A DNA stretch of 64,000 bases, taken from positions 4,282,001 to 4,346,000 of the forward strand of contig JAQFVV010000031.1 of NCBI GenBank assembly GCA_028023455.1, given 5' to 3'. The notes beneath the pieces are model-generated. The model saw only the letters and a program-made list of their open reading frames with translations. It was not told the DNA's origin and did no database searches. Positions 1 to 11,849 of the stretch are shown here, one piece after another (the stretch's first letter is position 1; every line of letters starts with the position of its first letter). The stretch comes from Epiperipatus broadwayi. Lineage: Eukaryota; Onychophora; Udeonychophora; Euonychophora; Peripatidae. The position numbers and the translations under genes were made by a program.

Positions 1-485
1 TAATAATAATTAATGCTTATTTTATTCTTGTTTGTCTGATTTTGGTCAATCTGTATAACATTTGTGTAATCTTTAGCTCAGCACAATTCTATATTTAAAT
101 GCTAAAATATATTCTCCAATACTCATATTTTGCCTTGCTGGTATTTTGCTTAATTACACATCTTTTGTTCTTTGTGTTTTCTAGATCAAAACTAGACATG
201 TGATAATTTCACTGGCCATGATTTATCAGGATATGAAAGCCAAATAATAGGAAGAACCGGGGAAAGCGGAGCTTAGCTAGCCTTGGCAATTCTCATTCTT
301 TCACCTGAAATATTTTAGGTTTGCCAATAGTGCAGACTATTCTTTCTTTATTTCTTGGTGTCATGGGAACGGGGCAGGTGAATTGAGTCTAGGAATGTAA
401 TATCGAATGTGCTGGAATTTGTTCACTTTCCTTTGTCTGAGCACATTATGGTGGATTGACCACGATCTGATTAATTTATGTATTT
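1..485. other. Unassigned CpG-retaining sequence
   Basis: No coding frame or repeat was recognised here. The stretch from about 240 to 475 is clearly richer in G+C and CpG than most of the window, with several CG dinucleotides in about 230 bases. It could be the edge of a regulatory or transcribed region lying to the left, but nothing in it identifies a gene. Confidence 0.3.
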
Positions 486-601
486 TAAATCTTGAATTGA
501 TAAAAAATCAAGTCAGATGACCTAATTTTAATAAAGCTCGTATTTACAAATGTTATATATAGAGTAAGTAAAAAATAAACTCTTAACAAGCTTCAAAAAT
601 A

Positions 602-656
602 CCCTCAACCCCAGACTGCGGTTTCTGCATCTAGCGTCATCAGTGAGGTGTTAGGG
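602..656 (-). ncRNA. Type I hammerhead ribozyme, slightly diverged (family 1, copy 1)
   Basis: On the minus strand the core CTGATGA (637-643) is preceded by ACCTCA and followed by a short stem II region, then GAAA, a near-palindromic stem III and the cleavage triplet GTC. The 3' strand of stem I reads TGGGGT, so pairing with ACCTCA is kept through G-U pairs. An outer CCCT/AGGG helix is also present. Stem II has only about two pairs and its first position is C.A rather than the usual G-C. It is the same structure as the copies at 42.3 and 42.7 kb with a few substitutions. Activity is uncertain. Confidence 0.7.
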
Positions 657-866
657 ATTAAAAATACTAGAACTAGTCTAGCATTTTATCAATGCCTAAC
701 TATTGAGAAGAAAATCTGAAACTTTCAGACATTTAAATGTCCAAAAATCCAGCTATCTAACTCAAATAGTCATATGGGACTGAACTAAATTCAGATACAG
801 CATATATTAATAGATCTAGCAATATAAAATCGCCAAAGCCTTAATAGCAAAAAACTAAAATTAAAT

Positions 867-1690
867 TATAATTATAAATTTATTAAACGCACATTGATTA
901 TGTAAGTAATATTTACTGAGGTTATAACCTAGATAATATGCGTATAAAATGCGATAGTAGGGACCTCTACAGGTGTTTTAACCACAAGCTTACGCTATGG
1001 AAGAAAAGAGGGGAACCCTTCTTTACTTCAACCTACTTTCTATTTAAATAGGTGAAGCTGAAGTGGTTAGATCTGTGAGCATGAAGCTATTCAATACTTC
1101 ACTGATTAAGTCCACATTTTTTATTACACATTAATACTCGCGAAATCTTTCAATTTACAACGAGTCAATGGAAAGATTTTATATTTAGAAATCTATTACA
1201 GTAATTTAAAGTTGTAATTAGAAATTTATTAAATGCACATTGATTACGTAAGTAATATTTACTGAGGCTATAACCTTGATAATATGTAGAGGTCCCTACT
1301 ATCGCATTTTATACGCATATTATCGAGGTTATAGCCTCAGTAAATATTACTTACATAATCAATGTGCGTTTAATAAATTTATAATTACAACTTTAAATCA
1401 CTGTAATAGATTTCTAAATATAAAATTTTTCCATTGACTCGTAAATCGAAAGATTTCGTGAGTATTAATGTGTAATAAGAAATGTGGACTTAATCAGTGA
1501 AGTATTGAATAGCTTCACGCTCGCAGATCTAACCACTTCAGCTTCACCTATTTAAATAGAAAGTAGGTTGAAGTAAAGAAGGGTTCCCCTCTTTTCTTCC
1601 ATAGTGTAAGCTTGTGGTTAAAACACCTGTAGAGATCCCTACTATCACATTTTATACACATATTATCGAGGTTATAGCCTCAGTAAATAT
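867..1690. mobile_element. Foldback element nested inside the family 1 copy
   Basis: The left arm (867 to about 1285) and right arm (about 1288-1690) are near-perfect reverse complements. Each arm is itself a partial tandem repeat: in the right arm the block starting near 1288 recurs near 1630, a period of about 342 bases. The element is flanked by taaaattaaat at 856-866 and 1691-1701. That repeat occurs once at the matching uninterrupted site in the second family 1 element (near 42,045), so the insertion and its duplication are directly visible. CpGs are retained, suggesting a fairly recent insertion. It encodes no protein and I find no CTGATGA...GAAA hammerhead in it. Class is unknown. Confidence 0.75.
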
Positions 1691-1847
1691 TAAAATTAAA
1701 TTGATAAAAAATCAAGTCAGATGACCTAATTTTAATAAAGCTCGTATTTACAAATGCTATTTGAGTTAGATAGCTGGATTTTTGGACATTTAAATGTCTG
1801 AAAGTTTCAGATTTTCTTCTCAATAGTTAGGCATTGATAAATCTTGA

Positions 1848-2600
1848 AATATTTATTTGCGAATATCGGCGATCCATTTATATTTTAAATGTATCACTCT
1901 TTCCGACACCAATCCCTATAGTTTGAGTTAATCATTTCAATTAAAATAAAATCAATCAGAATAAAATTATGTTTATCATAGCTCTTTAAAAATATCCATT
2001 TCTATATCTCAGACTTGGGCGGGCGTCTCCCACAAATCGTTAATCGTTTACATTTGTTATATTGGCATATAAACTATACCGCTCTCTTGCCAGAGGCATA
2101 ATAAATAACAGAATAGAAATTTGTGTTAAATAATTTATAAAGTCAAACCAGAGACATTAGATAAATTATAAAATGTTTTATTAAATATATATATCTGTGA
2201 ATTTAAGCTACCTGTGGTTCGTCTCTATTCCTTCATTTTAAAATTAATATTTTCTAATTAATTATTGTGCTGCTATGTGATGACTCAAGGTCACACACAT
2301 ACCATTTTATATTTAAATAAAAAGATAGTCTAATTAAAGTTAATAATTAGAGTTAGACATATGAATTAGTTGAGGCTCATGCTCTACAGTTGATGCTAGT
2401 GGGCCGGAGTGTGGAAAAGATTAATTGCTTGCCTCGAAAATGTTGTTAATTAGTTTGCAGATTTAGAGAGTGCAGAATCCATAAGTATTCTTTATCTTTG
2501 ATCTCGCATACAGTTAGATTCGATGTACTTTTACCCAGGCTGCGAATCGTGTTGAGTTAACATACAATTTTGACCGGTACAATATACAGCATTTGAACAT
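1848..2600. other. Unassigned CpG-retaining sequence
   Basis: No gene was recognised. 1855-2110 and about 2395-2590 hold a run of CpGs (for example around gggcgggcg near 2020) that contrasts with the CpG-poor sequence to the right. Together with 240-475 it suggests that the left end of the window was not heavily methylated, as near a promoter or an active transcription unit. Confidence 0.3.
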
Positions 2601-4650
2601 ATTTCTATAAGCAAGAGATTTCCCAAAAATATAAGCACACAACATTAATGGCCATTCAGTTTGAGGAAAATATTTTTAAATACAGCACTGGAAATTTCTG
2701 GTATAACATGTTAACTTTACATTCATGTATAGGAAAATATATAATTTAATAATGAGGTCTAGGAGAAAATATTTAAAGGCAAAGCAGGTTTCATTTGAGA
2801 ACAGGGTTTGAAATTCATAACTATAACATTAATAATAATGTAGCATTTTTTGAATAATAATTCATTAAAGCATTTTGTATTTCTTTTATAATACAGATAA
2901 ATATGTTTCAATTATTTTGTCCAGACATCATTACATAATGATAACTGAATTTTAAGTGATAAATCCATTACAATGGTATATATAATATTACTTTTCAAAC
3001 AAATATTCAAGCAATAATTTTCAAATGAAAGAGTAAGTTAATAATTTTTATTTGACAGACTTGGGGAATCTTTTTACTATCCCTAGCCTGTTTTAAACAT
3101 AAATTAAAATATTCATGAGTGAATATCTTTCACTCTGCAACAAGGATAATAAATAAATACAAGTCATTAAAATGTCATTTCAAAATTAATGCAGATTCTA
3201 CAACCCAAAATTAAAATAGTTCATTAAAAAAATGAATTATCTCAGAGAAAACCATTGTTAAAAATATAATATTGAAATAAATATATTTCAATGATATGTT
3301 GCTGGAGATAAAACATTTCAAAGTCTTATGATAAATTTATTACTCTTACATTTTTTTTAAAAATTTAAGAAAAGTCATTGAAAATGTTAATTACCTCTAA
3401 GTATTGAAAAATGTAAGTCTTACATTTTTAATAATGTGGCTCAAAGAATATTAAATTAATAATAAAGTAATCAATAAAAGTTCTTACATTAGTGAGGTAG
3501 ACCATAGAAAATTCCCATGATGTGTTAATTCTGCATAAAAATAATGCTGTAGTTGTGGAAAAATAACTATTTAAACTTCCCATCATGGTTTTTTAAATGT
3601 AGATTTCAGACTTCCCAGCAGACTTAGCTTAAAGTTTTGGCACTTGAATTAGAACTTATTTAAGGATATAATACTTTAACAAAATCAAATTGATTAAAAA
3701 TAATTAAACTTATAATTATTAGAAGTAATTAACTCTGCAATCAAATAATAAAAAATAATTAGAAAAGAAAATAAGCAAATTTTTTTTCCTTCCCATATGT
3801 TTACTAATTCTTGCCATGTGTCTTTTTATACTTCTGATCACAAGATTGATTTTATTGATTGAAATTGAAGTTTTTATCATCTCCTCTTGACCTATATTAA
3901 AGTTTCAAAATTGATTTGGTATCTGAGAAACAAAGCTAAAAATAGAAATTCATTTACATATTGTCTAGATTGTTAGTTAAAAATATTAAATTATAAGATA
4001 ATTTTTTATGAAACCAAAAATTATTACAATAAAATATTACATAGCAGATATATTGTTTTGAATAGAATATTAATTTACATTACTCTTTATAACAACTTTA
4101 TATCTAATTAATACCTTTTATTGTTTTAAAGATATTTAAGAGTAATATTAAAGATTAGAACAAGGAAATGAAAATGAAATCAAAAATGCAAGCACATACA
4201 TATATTCTCTAAAGTTTCTTTTAATTGAAAACTAATAATTTTTAATAATAATAACTTTATCTTCCTATAATTAACATAGCTTAATTTTATTTTCCTGACT
4301 TAATCCTTATAATGATTAGCATGAATAAAAAACATATTTTCATTAATAAATAACTTAAATAGAAGTGCTTTGTATAAGCAAGCAAATTAAATAATATTTA
4401 ACATTAAAGATTCAATCTTAGCTATTTACAGTTTTATTTAAATATCTAATTTTACTATACTAGAAGCTATATGAAAATAACCTTAGCTTTTAATAGTTTT
4501 CAACATTAACTTATTATTATACAGAGGAATATGTTCCTAATTTAAATAATTGAAATTCACTTATAACTACAGATAGGATCAAACCAATATAATAAAAATA
4601 TTAAAAATGATTTTCAAAATAATTAAAACTTATAAAAGTTTAGTTGATGG
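2600..4650. other. AT-rich intergenic or intronic sequence
   Basis: Simple AT-rich DNA with no coding frame longer than a few dozen codons, no convincing splice-site pairs and no repeat copy recognised. Confidence 0.5.
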
Positions 4651-4654
4651 AATG

Positions 4655-5255
4655 CTCAAAGTCTTTGTTGATTTTTCACATGTAGGTGATAATGTGTATA
4701 GTTTTAATAAGATGGAGTGGATAGCTGTAGAGATCTTGAAAGTATGAGTTCAAATTCCTTCTAAATTACATTAAGTTTGTTATAGACAATATATTTGTAT
4801 TTAAATATTACATATTCAGCCTGTATTCTGCCCATCTCTCTTCTGTGTATTTAAATGGATGGATTAGGGTTCTATACATGAGGGGTCATAAAGTTGCAAT
4901 GAGTAAGGCAATAATATTGGCTTGGCTTTGATCATTTCATCATCATATTTTCAATGATATGGTTGGCTGAAGAGTTGGAGGGTGGAGAAGATTGAAGCCT
5001 GACCATTAAAGTTTGAAGATTTGCTATCTTAATATAAACTGAGCACTGTGTTGGAGATAATGATCTGGATCAACTGATGAGTGCTGGTTCAGGAGATCAT
5101 TTATCTTTTTCACATGTATGGGGTTATGTGTATTGATTATATAAGATGGAGTGGATAGCTGTAGGAAGCTTGAATATCTGGGGTTAAATCCCTTTTAAAT
5201 TACATTAAGTTCAATGTTGATAATGTACTTGTATTTAAATATTATATATATATAT
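4655..5255 (+). mobile_element. Hammerhead repeat, family 2: partial tandem copy
   Basis: A segment of about 140 bases at 4672-4812 recurs at 5107-5250, giving a repeat period of about 435 bases. The unit between them contains the family 2 body (from about 4930), a damaged hammerhead (5069-5110) and then a segment with pol III box A/B-like motifs ending in a GGGTTAAATCCC-type box B. This 1.3-unit arrangement, in which an end fragment precedes a full unit, is what reverse transcription of a circular or multimeric RNA would leave. Related copies lie at 22,328, 54,525 and 61,430. Confidence 0.7.
5069..5110 (+). ncRNA. Damaged hammerhead ribozyme (family 2)
   Basis: CTGATGA is present at 5074-5080, followed by the 5' half of stem II (GTGCT). 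Compared with the copy at 54,668 about 19 bases are missing, removing the 3' half of stem II, the GAA, stem III and the cleavage site. It should be inactive. Confidence 0.65.
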
Positions 5256-5279
5256 AACTATAACCATTAAATGTCTGTA

Positions 5280-5570
5280 TTTTTAAATCATATAATAATA
5301 ATTCAAACAAATATATTTAACACAGTATTCAAATTTTGAACAATATATTCTTTACCGGAAGTACTTTCAATTGTATCACTAATATAAAAACAACAGAATT
5401 ATGGGAAATTTGAATGGATTGAATGATGGGTAATATAAGTTTATTTTGTGTATATTTGTATTAATGGTTAATAAAAATTGTCAGTGATACAATCAAAAGT
5501 ACTTCCGGTAAAGAATATATTGTTTAAAATTTGAATAAATTTGTTTGAATTATTATATATTTATATATCA
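5280..5570. mobile_element. Palindromic MITE-like element, about 280 bp
   Basis: The left arm (about 5287-5383) and right arm (about 5478-5565) are inverted copies. They share the distinctive inner segment ctttaccggaagtacttt in opposite orientations and outer ends with a TTCAAACAAAT motif. The spacer is about 95 bases. Outer ends lie in TA-rich sequence, so a TA target (Tc1/mariner-type) is possible but not provable. It is non-coding. Confidence 0.7.
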
Positions 5571-5625
5571 CTAGATATTTCTGCTATAAGTTAAAATGTA
5601 TACCCTTATATATATATCATATTTA

Positions 5626-5795
5626 TCATAAAAGATATTTTGTGGGTTCATCTGTGTAAGATTTTAATTAGATATTTTAAGGTTTCAACTTCATCACCCA
5701 AGCCCTCAACTGGGCTTTTGTGTGATCAAGTTGAAATATTGGAATATCTGATTAAAATATTACACAGATGAACCTGCAAAATATGTATTTTATAT
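5626..5795. repeat. Hairpin repeat, about 170 bp
   Basis: A long hairpin. The left arm contains gggttcatctgtgtaa and its reverse complement is in the right arm (ttacacagatgaacc, with small differences). The turn lies near 5700-5720. It would fold into an almost continuous stem of about 70 bp. It is probably a small non-autonomous DNA transposon. Confidence 0.65.
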
Positions 5796-5940
5796 CTGTA
5801 ACTCATGAAAACATTTATATGATCATATCTATTGTGTATATGTAATAATACATGTGTATATATTTTAAATCAATATCACACCTATAGTATACGTAAATCA
5901 TTAGATATTTCTGCAGTAAGTTAATTTGTATATATCAAGT

Positions 5941-6215
5941 TTAGTATGTGTATATAATTATATATGTATAATAAATCAATAACTAAGTTCTCTATTTAAA
6001 TTAAAAGATTTATTTTTATTTTAAAACAAAAAAATAATGGTAAAGAAAAAATTTGTAATCTTTTTTAACTTTTCACAATTGTTTTAAATAATACGATTTT
6101 TCTGGTTTACTTTAAAAAAACAATTGTTTTAGAATAAAAATAGAAACACTTTTAAATAGAAAACTTAGTTACTGATTTATTATAGATATATAATTATGTA
6201 CACATACTAAATATC
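5941..6215. mobile_element. Palindromic MITE-like element, about 275 bp
   Basis: The left arm (about 5941-6035) and right arm (about 6120-6215) are inverted copies joined by a spacer of about 85 bases. Both arms carry the ctaagtt / aacttag segment beside a poly-AT run. A motif just outside (atcactagatatttctgc at about 5567, and again near 5896) is directly repeated around the preceding hairpin. The whole 5.2-6.2 kb stretch is therefore a stack of small palindromic insertions. Confidence 0.65.
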
Positions 6216-6219
6216 ATAC

Positions 6220-9200
6220 ATTAAATGTTTAAAATCTATTCTAAAATGTTATTAAATTGAAAGGAAAAAATTTAAACTGGCCTCTTGCATCCATTATTTA
6301 AATAAATGAAAATTCTAAGCAGAATTGTTAACTGCAAAACATGAAATTATTGAATATTTTTCCCACTTTCTGTTCCATATCTATCAAACTAGTTGATATA
6401 CTGAAAAGATAAGTGTTTCTAATGGATTAGAGTGTTATAACTTAGTTATCTGTCAATTTTCAAGCAATTCAATTGAATTTAAATATATTAAATCTTGATT
6501 TTAAAATTTTATTTTAACTTGAAGATCATAAGTTAACAAACAAACAGATTTTCCAAAATCAATAAATGCATTAAAAAAAAAAAAAGAAATATTATTATTT
6601 ACTAAATTGATACTGATAAAATTTAAACATTCACATAAAATAATTCAATATGTTGTGTATATATATTGTAATGGTCAGGTTTATATATTCACCTATAACA
6701 CCTAGAGTCCAGGTAAAATATACTAAAATGGGATATGAAAGACCAGGTCCAACCAAGCTTCAACCAAACACATAGACTTTGTTTTAATTTACAACCCATC
6801 TCCAAACGAAAACAAATGAGATTCATAAACATAATACATAGGTAATACAAAATGGGTCAATGGGCTAATAATAAGCAAATTTTAAGTAGTAAAAGAGTTT
6901 GGATAAATATTCTAATTAAAATGTATATTAAACATATTTAATCATTACTTTGATTGGAATATGGTAAAAATGGTAGTGGATATGTGGTAAATTTAAATAA
7001 GTTTATTCAAGTTAATAATAGATTATAAAATAAAACAGGTTACACTCAATTTGAAACCAAAATATCTTTAATTTAATGTGTGCAGGCATTATACAGTGAA
7101 ATGAGATTAATTGAAAATAATACAGTGCATGATCTTGTTTAAGTGTATCAAATAACTTTTATGTACAGTGAGTTATTTATGCCTATGATAATTTAATATG
7201 CCAAATAATATTTATTTCTTTGTCATGGTTTGCCAACTGATAAAATAACAATGCTAGCCAGAGACATATATAAGCTACTACACCATTAATATTGTGGCTG
7301 TTTACTTTAGACTAAGTAAGGTTCAAGCCCAATCATAAAGTTGAGAATGATGCAAATCACTATCGATCAAACCAGAGATTCTCATGGTTTCGGATAACTC
7401 ATGAATATATATATTCCATTAAGGAAGAATGGCTAGATTAGCATTACCTATGATTCGCTATAGGCACATACTAAACTTTGCTAAAGAGATGGCAGTGTGA
7501 ATGAGCAATTATTTCCACATATAAGATGTGTAGTAGCTTTAAACCGAGAGGTTTCCTAATGAATTAATTAAAATATAAAAGATTTGAAAATCAGATAGGT
7601 TAATCAACAGTCCTGGGTCTTACCCCAGTAATATGTTTGATGCTCTTACCCAAGAAATTTGGCCCTTGGATGTGATTGGGTCCACCTTTATGTGGGCAAC
7701 AGATAAATGGGATGGTTTCTGCCCTTGGCCTAAGACAAGGATATATCTATACATATATCATAAATAAACACCCACAATGGACAAAGGTAAAATAACAAAT
7801 ATGTTAAAAATAATTACTGGTGCCTTAATATAGATAATGAGTCTCTGTGCTGCCAACACAAGTCAATTCATAAATTAAGCATCTAAACTTAATGTTATGA
7901 TAAAAAAAGGCTAAATTCATAAATTAATCCATTTAATATACAATTGACCTGCATTATCGAACCAATATTACTAGAGGGCAGTATATCCTAAAAGAGTGGA
8001 ATTAACTAAGAAGTATAAAATATACCTTAATAATGTATATCTATGGCCAGAATTCCCTTATCATGTAAAGTTACTTTTAAAATCATGTTTTACAATTATA
8101 ATATTGGCAAACCGAAATAACTATTTATTAGAGACAAATTTAAAATCAAATTGGATTATAATAATGATCGCAAGGTGATCAAATATTATTATTATTTAAT
8201 CTAATTTCAAAGCAGTGGGTCAGGTTAGGATAATTAAGAGTTATTCTATATTTATTAAATCGAAGATAGAAACAATTTTTTCAGCACAAAATTATTATAA
8301 TTAATATGCTCGCTGTTTTGAGTGGCATTTAGCATATTTTCATACATATCAGAAAATAAAATCTTAAGAACTAAAATGTATGGAATAGCATAGGCATCAC
8401 CACAGGCATGCATGCAAAAGATATGTTACAATAAGTATAATAATATCATTAATTTTATATTTTAGCCTACATAAAATCAAAGATTTTACAGATATTAAAA
8501 TTTACAGAGAATAAGGCAAGTATTAAGTGGTGACTCTACATTTTACTTAGACAAAGATTATAGAAATTAAACTTTGCTTTGAACATTCATTTAAATTTAT
8601 ATGATAGCTATAGCTTTAGATTTAAGAGTTAAATTTCATTTGAGAGCTTTTTGCAGTGGCATTAGAAATTTTACCTATGACTTGTTGTTAGAAGCATGTC
8701 TGTTGGTAGCATCATTCATGGTGGCAGGTACAGCAGCAGCAATTGTTCTTAGGATACACAGCATCTCCAGTTAAAACATCAGTGCAACAGGTCTGTTACA
8801 GGAATGTCTTCCCATGCTATAGTGGCTAGGTGCCTTCAGCACGTAGGATGAAGATGGGGATCACCATTCTCCAGACCTGGAGAACAGTAATTCCTGCCTG
8901 TCCTATTCAGCCATATTAAAAATGAAACAAGTATGTATTTTGTTAGTAGAAGCTTTCAAAATTTAGGAGTGTTTTTCACATGGAAAAAGTTGACCTATTT
9001 ATACTTGCCTTCTATTAAATTATATTTTGATAACAAAAATTTTTTCCAGCAAATTAAGCCATTAGCACCTTTAAATTTTATATTTTTAAGTACCAAAATA
9101 ACTACTGTCTTTTGTATTATTTCTTGAACAGAATGTTTTCTATGATTTGATCATTTACTTCCCCATAAGATTTTAGCACTTGACACAGTGGGTTAAATTT

Positions 9201-9940
9201 TATGTACAAGATAAAATTTATTTTAGACAAACATTTATTGTTTTAATAACTTCTAGATTTAGTCATTATGCCATTCCCAAACATTTTTTAATAAGTGATT
9301 TTAGAAATAATTATTGATTTTAAAATTTAAGAATTGACAAAAACAAAATACATCTACTATATATGTATTACAGTGATAGGTTTAATACACATATATATGT
9401 GCGATTTAAGCAAAGTGAGATATAAATTGAATAAATGATACATTAAATTATACATTATTTTTAATTGATATATTACTATAATCTATATATAATAGTAGGT
9501 TACAGACATTGACACTCGCATATATATATGTGCTATCATACCCTTATGTCCATATAAATGTCTTTTGAGATACTTTAGGGTTTAAACCTGGCAAAGAATG
9601 AGTTGTAGAATGTAACTAGATGAAATGGATATGGCATTGTAAATGTTCCATTTCAATATATATGCACAATGGTTGAACTGAACAATTCATATTACTGATT
9701 AAGTAACTTTTAATTATAAGTAATTTTTTTTTTCTAACCAACTTTAAATATGCTATACTTTACTCTGTCTGTATTTCTTTATTCCTGCAAATTATCATGA
9801 ATGCTACTTCAATATATAAATGTGTATACAAAAAGTCAATGAATAAATGTATATTAAATTTATATATATATTTAGTGTCCATAATTATAAAGTAGACATA
9901 AACAATTATTATTGAATTTGTATTGAAGCAGTCATATATA
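6220..9940. other. AT-rich sequence with two less AT-rich islands
   Basis: Nothing is assignable to a gene. Two islands stand out in base composition: about 7250-7760 and about 8680-8910. Neither keeps an open frame of useful length or resembles a protein family I recognise, and CpG is depleted in both. They may be old, unrecognisable transposon or pseudogene remains. Confidence 0.4.
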
Positions 9941-9945
9941 TATAT

Positions 9946-10024
9946 ATGGGTGTGTGTATTAGAGCATTACCTTAAAATTCAATAATCAAGAATCTAAGGA
10001 TCCAGGTTTGAATCCCATACTAGT
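9946..10024 (+). repeat. tRNA-like SINE head relic
   Basis: A box A-like stretch (ttagagcattacc) is followed about 40 bases later by a very good box B (GGTTTGAATCC). The spacing is that of a tRNA gene, but acceptor and T stems do not close, so this is a degenerate tRNA-derived repeat rather than a tRNA gene. Confidence 0.35.
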
Positions 10025-11610
10025 ACTGTCACTGGTCAGGCCAGCAACACCTGAAAAAGAGGGGAGAATAATACCTCGCAAAATGTTGTGCATATACTAA
10101 CCTGTTTGATGTGCTATTACTAACAGTTGAATGTATTTGGAATATTTAAATAAAGTTAAATTTTTCCAAAGACATTCAATACACATATTAGATGATAGAA
10201 ATAGTCTAGTATAAAAATACAATTAGAACATCATCATCACAAACCTTCTGGAAAACAATATGTGCTTTATGTATATATATATATTGTTGCCATTAAATTG
10301 TAATTTTAAGGCTTTTTTAAAAAAAATAATGTATAAAGAAATTTAATTTTACTATAAAATTTAATTTTTTAATGCAATTTAATATTGTTATGTGGGGGCA
10401 AAGGGGGGAGGGGCTTCGTGTCAGCAAAGAAAAATTAATTAAAATTAACTGATGATCAGAAGAATGTATAAATTAAAATTTAATTTTTGAATTTATATTC
10501 TAGTGTAGTATTATCATTACAATAAAAAATGACAAGGAATGTGTAATTAAAATCAAAGACATTCAGAATTTAATTAAGAAAATGCAATTAGTAAAATTTT
10601 AAAATTAAACTAGATCAAGATTGCGATCAACAAGATTTTTTTTAATAAAGAAAATAATTTTCTTTTTTTAAAATTAATTAATCAATTTGAAAACATCCGA
10701 TTTCTTTGTTTTTGAGGGGTATATATAGGTGCAAAAAAGAAAGAGGGTTACTTTTTGTAGAGCTTGTAGACTTCTTGTAAAGGTTTTTTAAAGCTATTAA
10801 ATTATATCATGTCATGATCAGTGAGTGCAATACCACAATTTCTCTGGCTATCTCCAGAGTAGCTGAGTATGGAGTGCTCTGGTTGTATAAAATCAATGCT
10901 GTTAAAAGTCCCTGCCTGCAATTGATCCAAGTTACTGACATGTTATGCCATCACCGTCAATAGGAAGCCCCTAGTACATTGTTATAGTAGCGACCAGTGA
11001 GCAAATATCCAAGAACACATAGGATCAATGAACTATACCAGGAAGTTTAGCATAGTTTTTGACTATCAAAATCCTTCGAAGGTCTGGTAAAATAGTGATT
11101 ATTTTAACTTTATAAATTTAAATTTACCAGTCAACAATTAAAGCCTCTTTAATATTCTACTTTCTTTGCTTCCACAATTTATTTATTAATCACTTTTTAA
11201 AATGTGTTTTCTTTTAGTACTATATAAATATTTTTATTGTATTATTAAAATGTTTTTTATTGTATTATAATGCATGCTTAATTAATGGTACATATTAAGA
11301 AAGATTGACTATTGTAATATATACTCCATCCTTCCTAAATCTACTAGACTTATTGTTTAAGAATTAGATGGAGGTAAATTTAGTAAAATATTTCAATGAC
11401 TAAAATATTTGATATCATCTAAAAGAAATCCAGTAATTCAGTCAAATCAAGACATTTAAATCCCTCCTCTGACTGATTTTAATGTTTTTTTTTAATTATT
11501 TTCTATTTAAACTTGTCTATTCAAATCTGTTATTTCAAATATGTAATCTGAGCCATTAACGCAATTATGAATGGTTCATAAACATTTTTTTAAAAAAAAT
11601 AAAACTGAGT
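10025..11610. other. AT-rich sequence, one unassigned island
   Basis: No gene. The stretch at about 10,815-11,085 is less AT-rich and non-repetitive within this window. It has no long frame and no recognised homology. Confidence 0.4.
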
Positions 11611-11611
11611 T

Positions 11612-11845
11612 TAACAAAATAAAAGTTAAAACTTTATTTTCTTTTAGAGGGACAAGTATATATGTATACTGCGTACATATGATTCATAAACAACTTTCAG
11701 TTTTAAAATAAAATTTAATCTTATGAAGTTTAAAAGTTAAAACCTTGTTTTCTATTTTAAAAGGGACAAATATATATATATGTATTAAGATATGATAGTT
11801 TATCTATAAAACTTTTAATATAATTTAAAATTTAATCTTATAGTA
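11612..11845. repeat. Two-copy tandem repeat, about 112 bp unit
   Basis: Units at about 11,620-11,730 and 11,732-11,842 share ordered landmarks: aaagttaaaac, a ttttaraggGACAA segment, a tatata run and aaatttaatcttat. Divergence between the units is moderate. It is non-coding. Confidence 0.6.
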
Positions 11846-11849
11846 GCTG

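Larger units (their letters stand above)
496..1837. mobile_element. Hammerhead foldback element, family 1, copy 1 (interrupted)
   Basis: This is a long inverted repeat. The left arm (about 496-866) is matched in reverse complement by 1702-1837, and both match the family member at 41,792-42,814. It is bordered by the direct repeat taaatcttga at 486-495 and 1838-1847, which reads as a target-site duplication. The middle (867-1690) is a second, unrelated foldback that landed inside it. The left arm carries one hammerhead ribozyme on the minus strand (602-656). The right arm is shortened and has lost its ribozyme segment. No protein is encoded. I infer a non-autonomous retrozyme-like element; a Mutator-type foldback with 9-11 bp duplications is the main alternative. 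Confidence 0.75.

Noticed and set aside
496-1837. CRISPR-like array or phage-type repeats
   Set aside because: Repeats are inverted and eukaryotic retrozyme-like, without regular spacers; the window is clearly eukaryotic.
8680-8910. Less AT-rich island as a host exon
   Set aside because: Stops in all frames, no splice-site pair with an open frame, and CpG-depleted.
10448-10470. CTGATGATCAGAAG as a hammerhead core
   Set aside because: There is no GAAA, stem II or stem I pairing; it is just a small palindrome around TGATCA.
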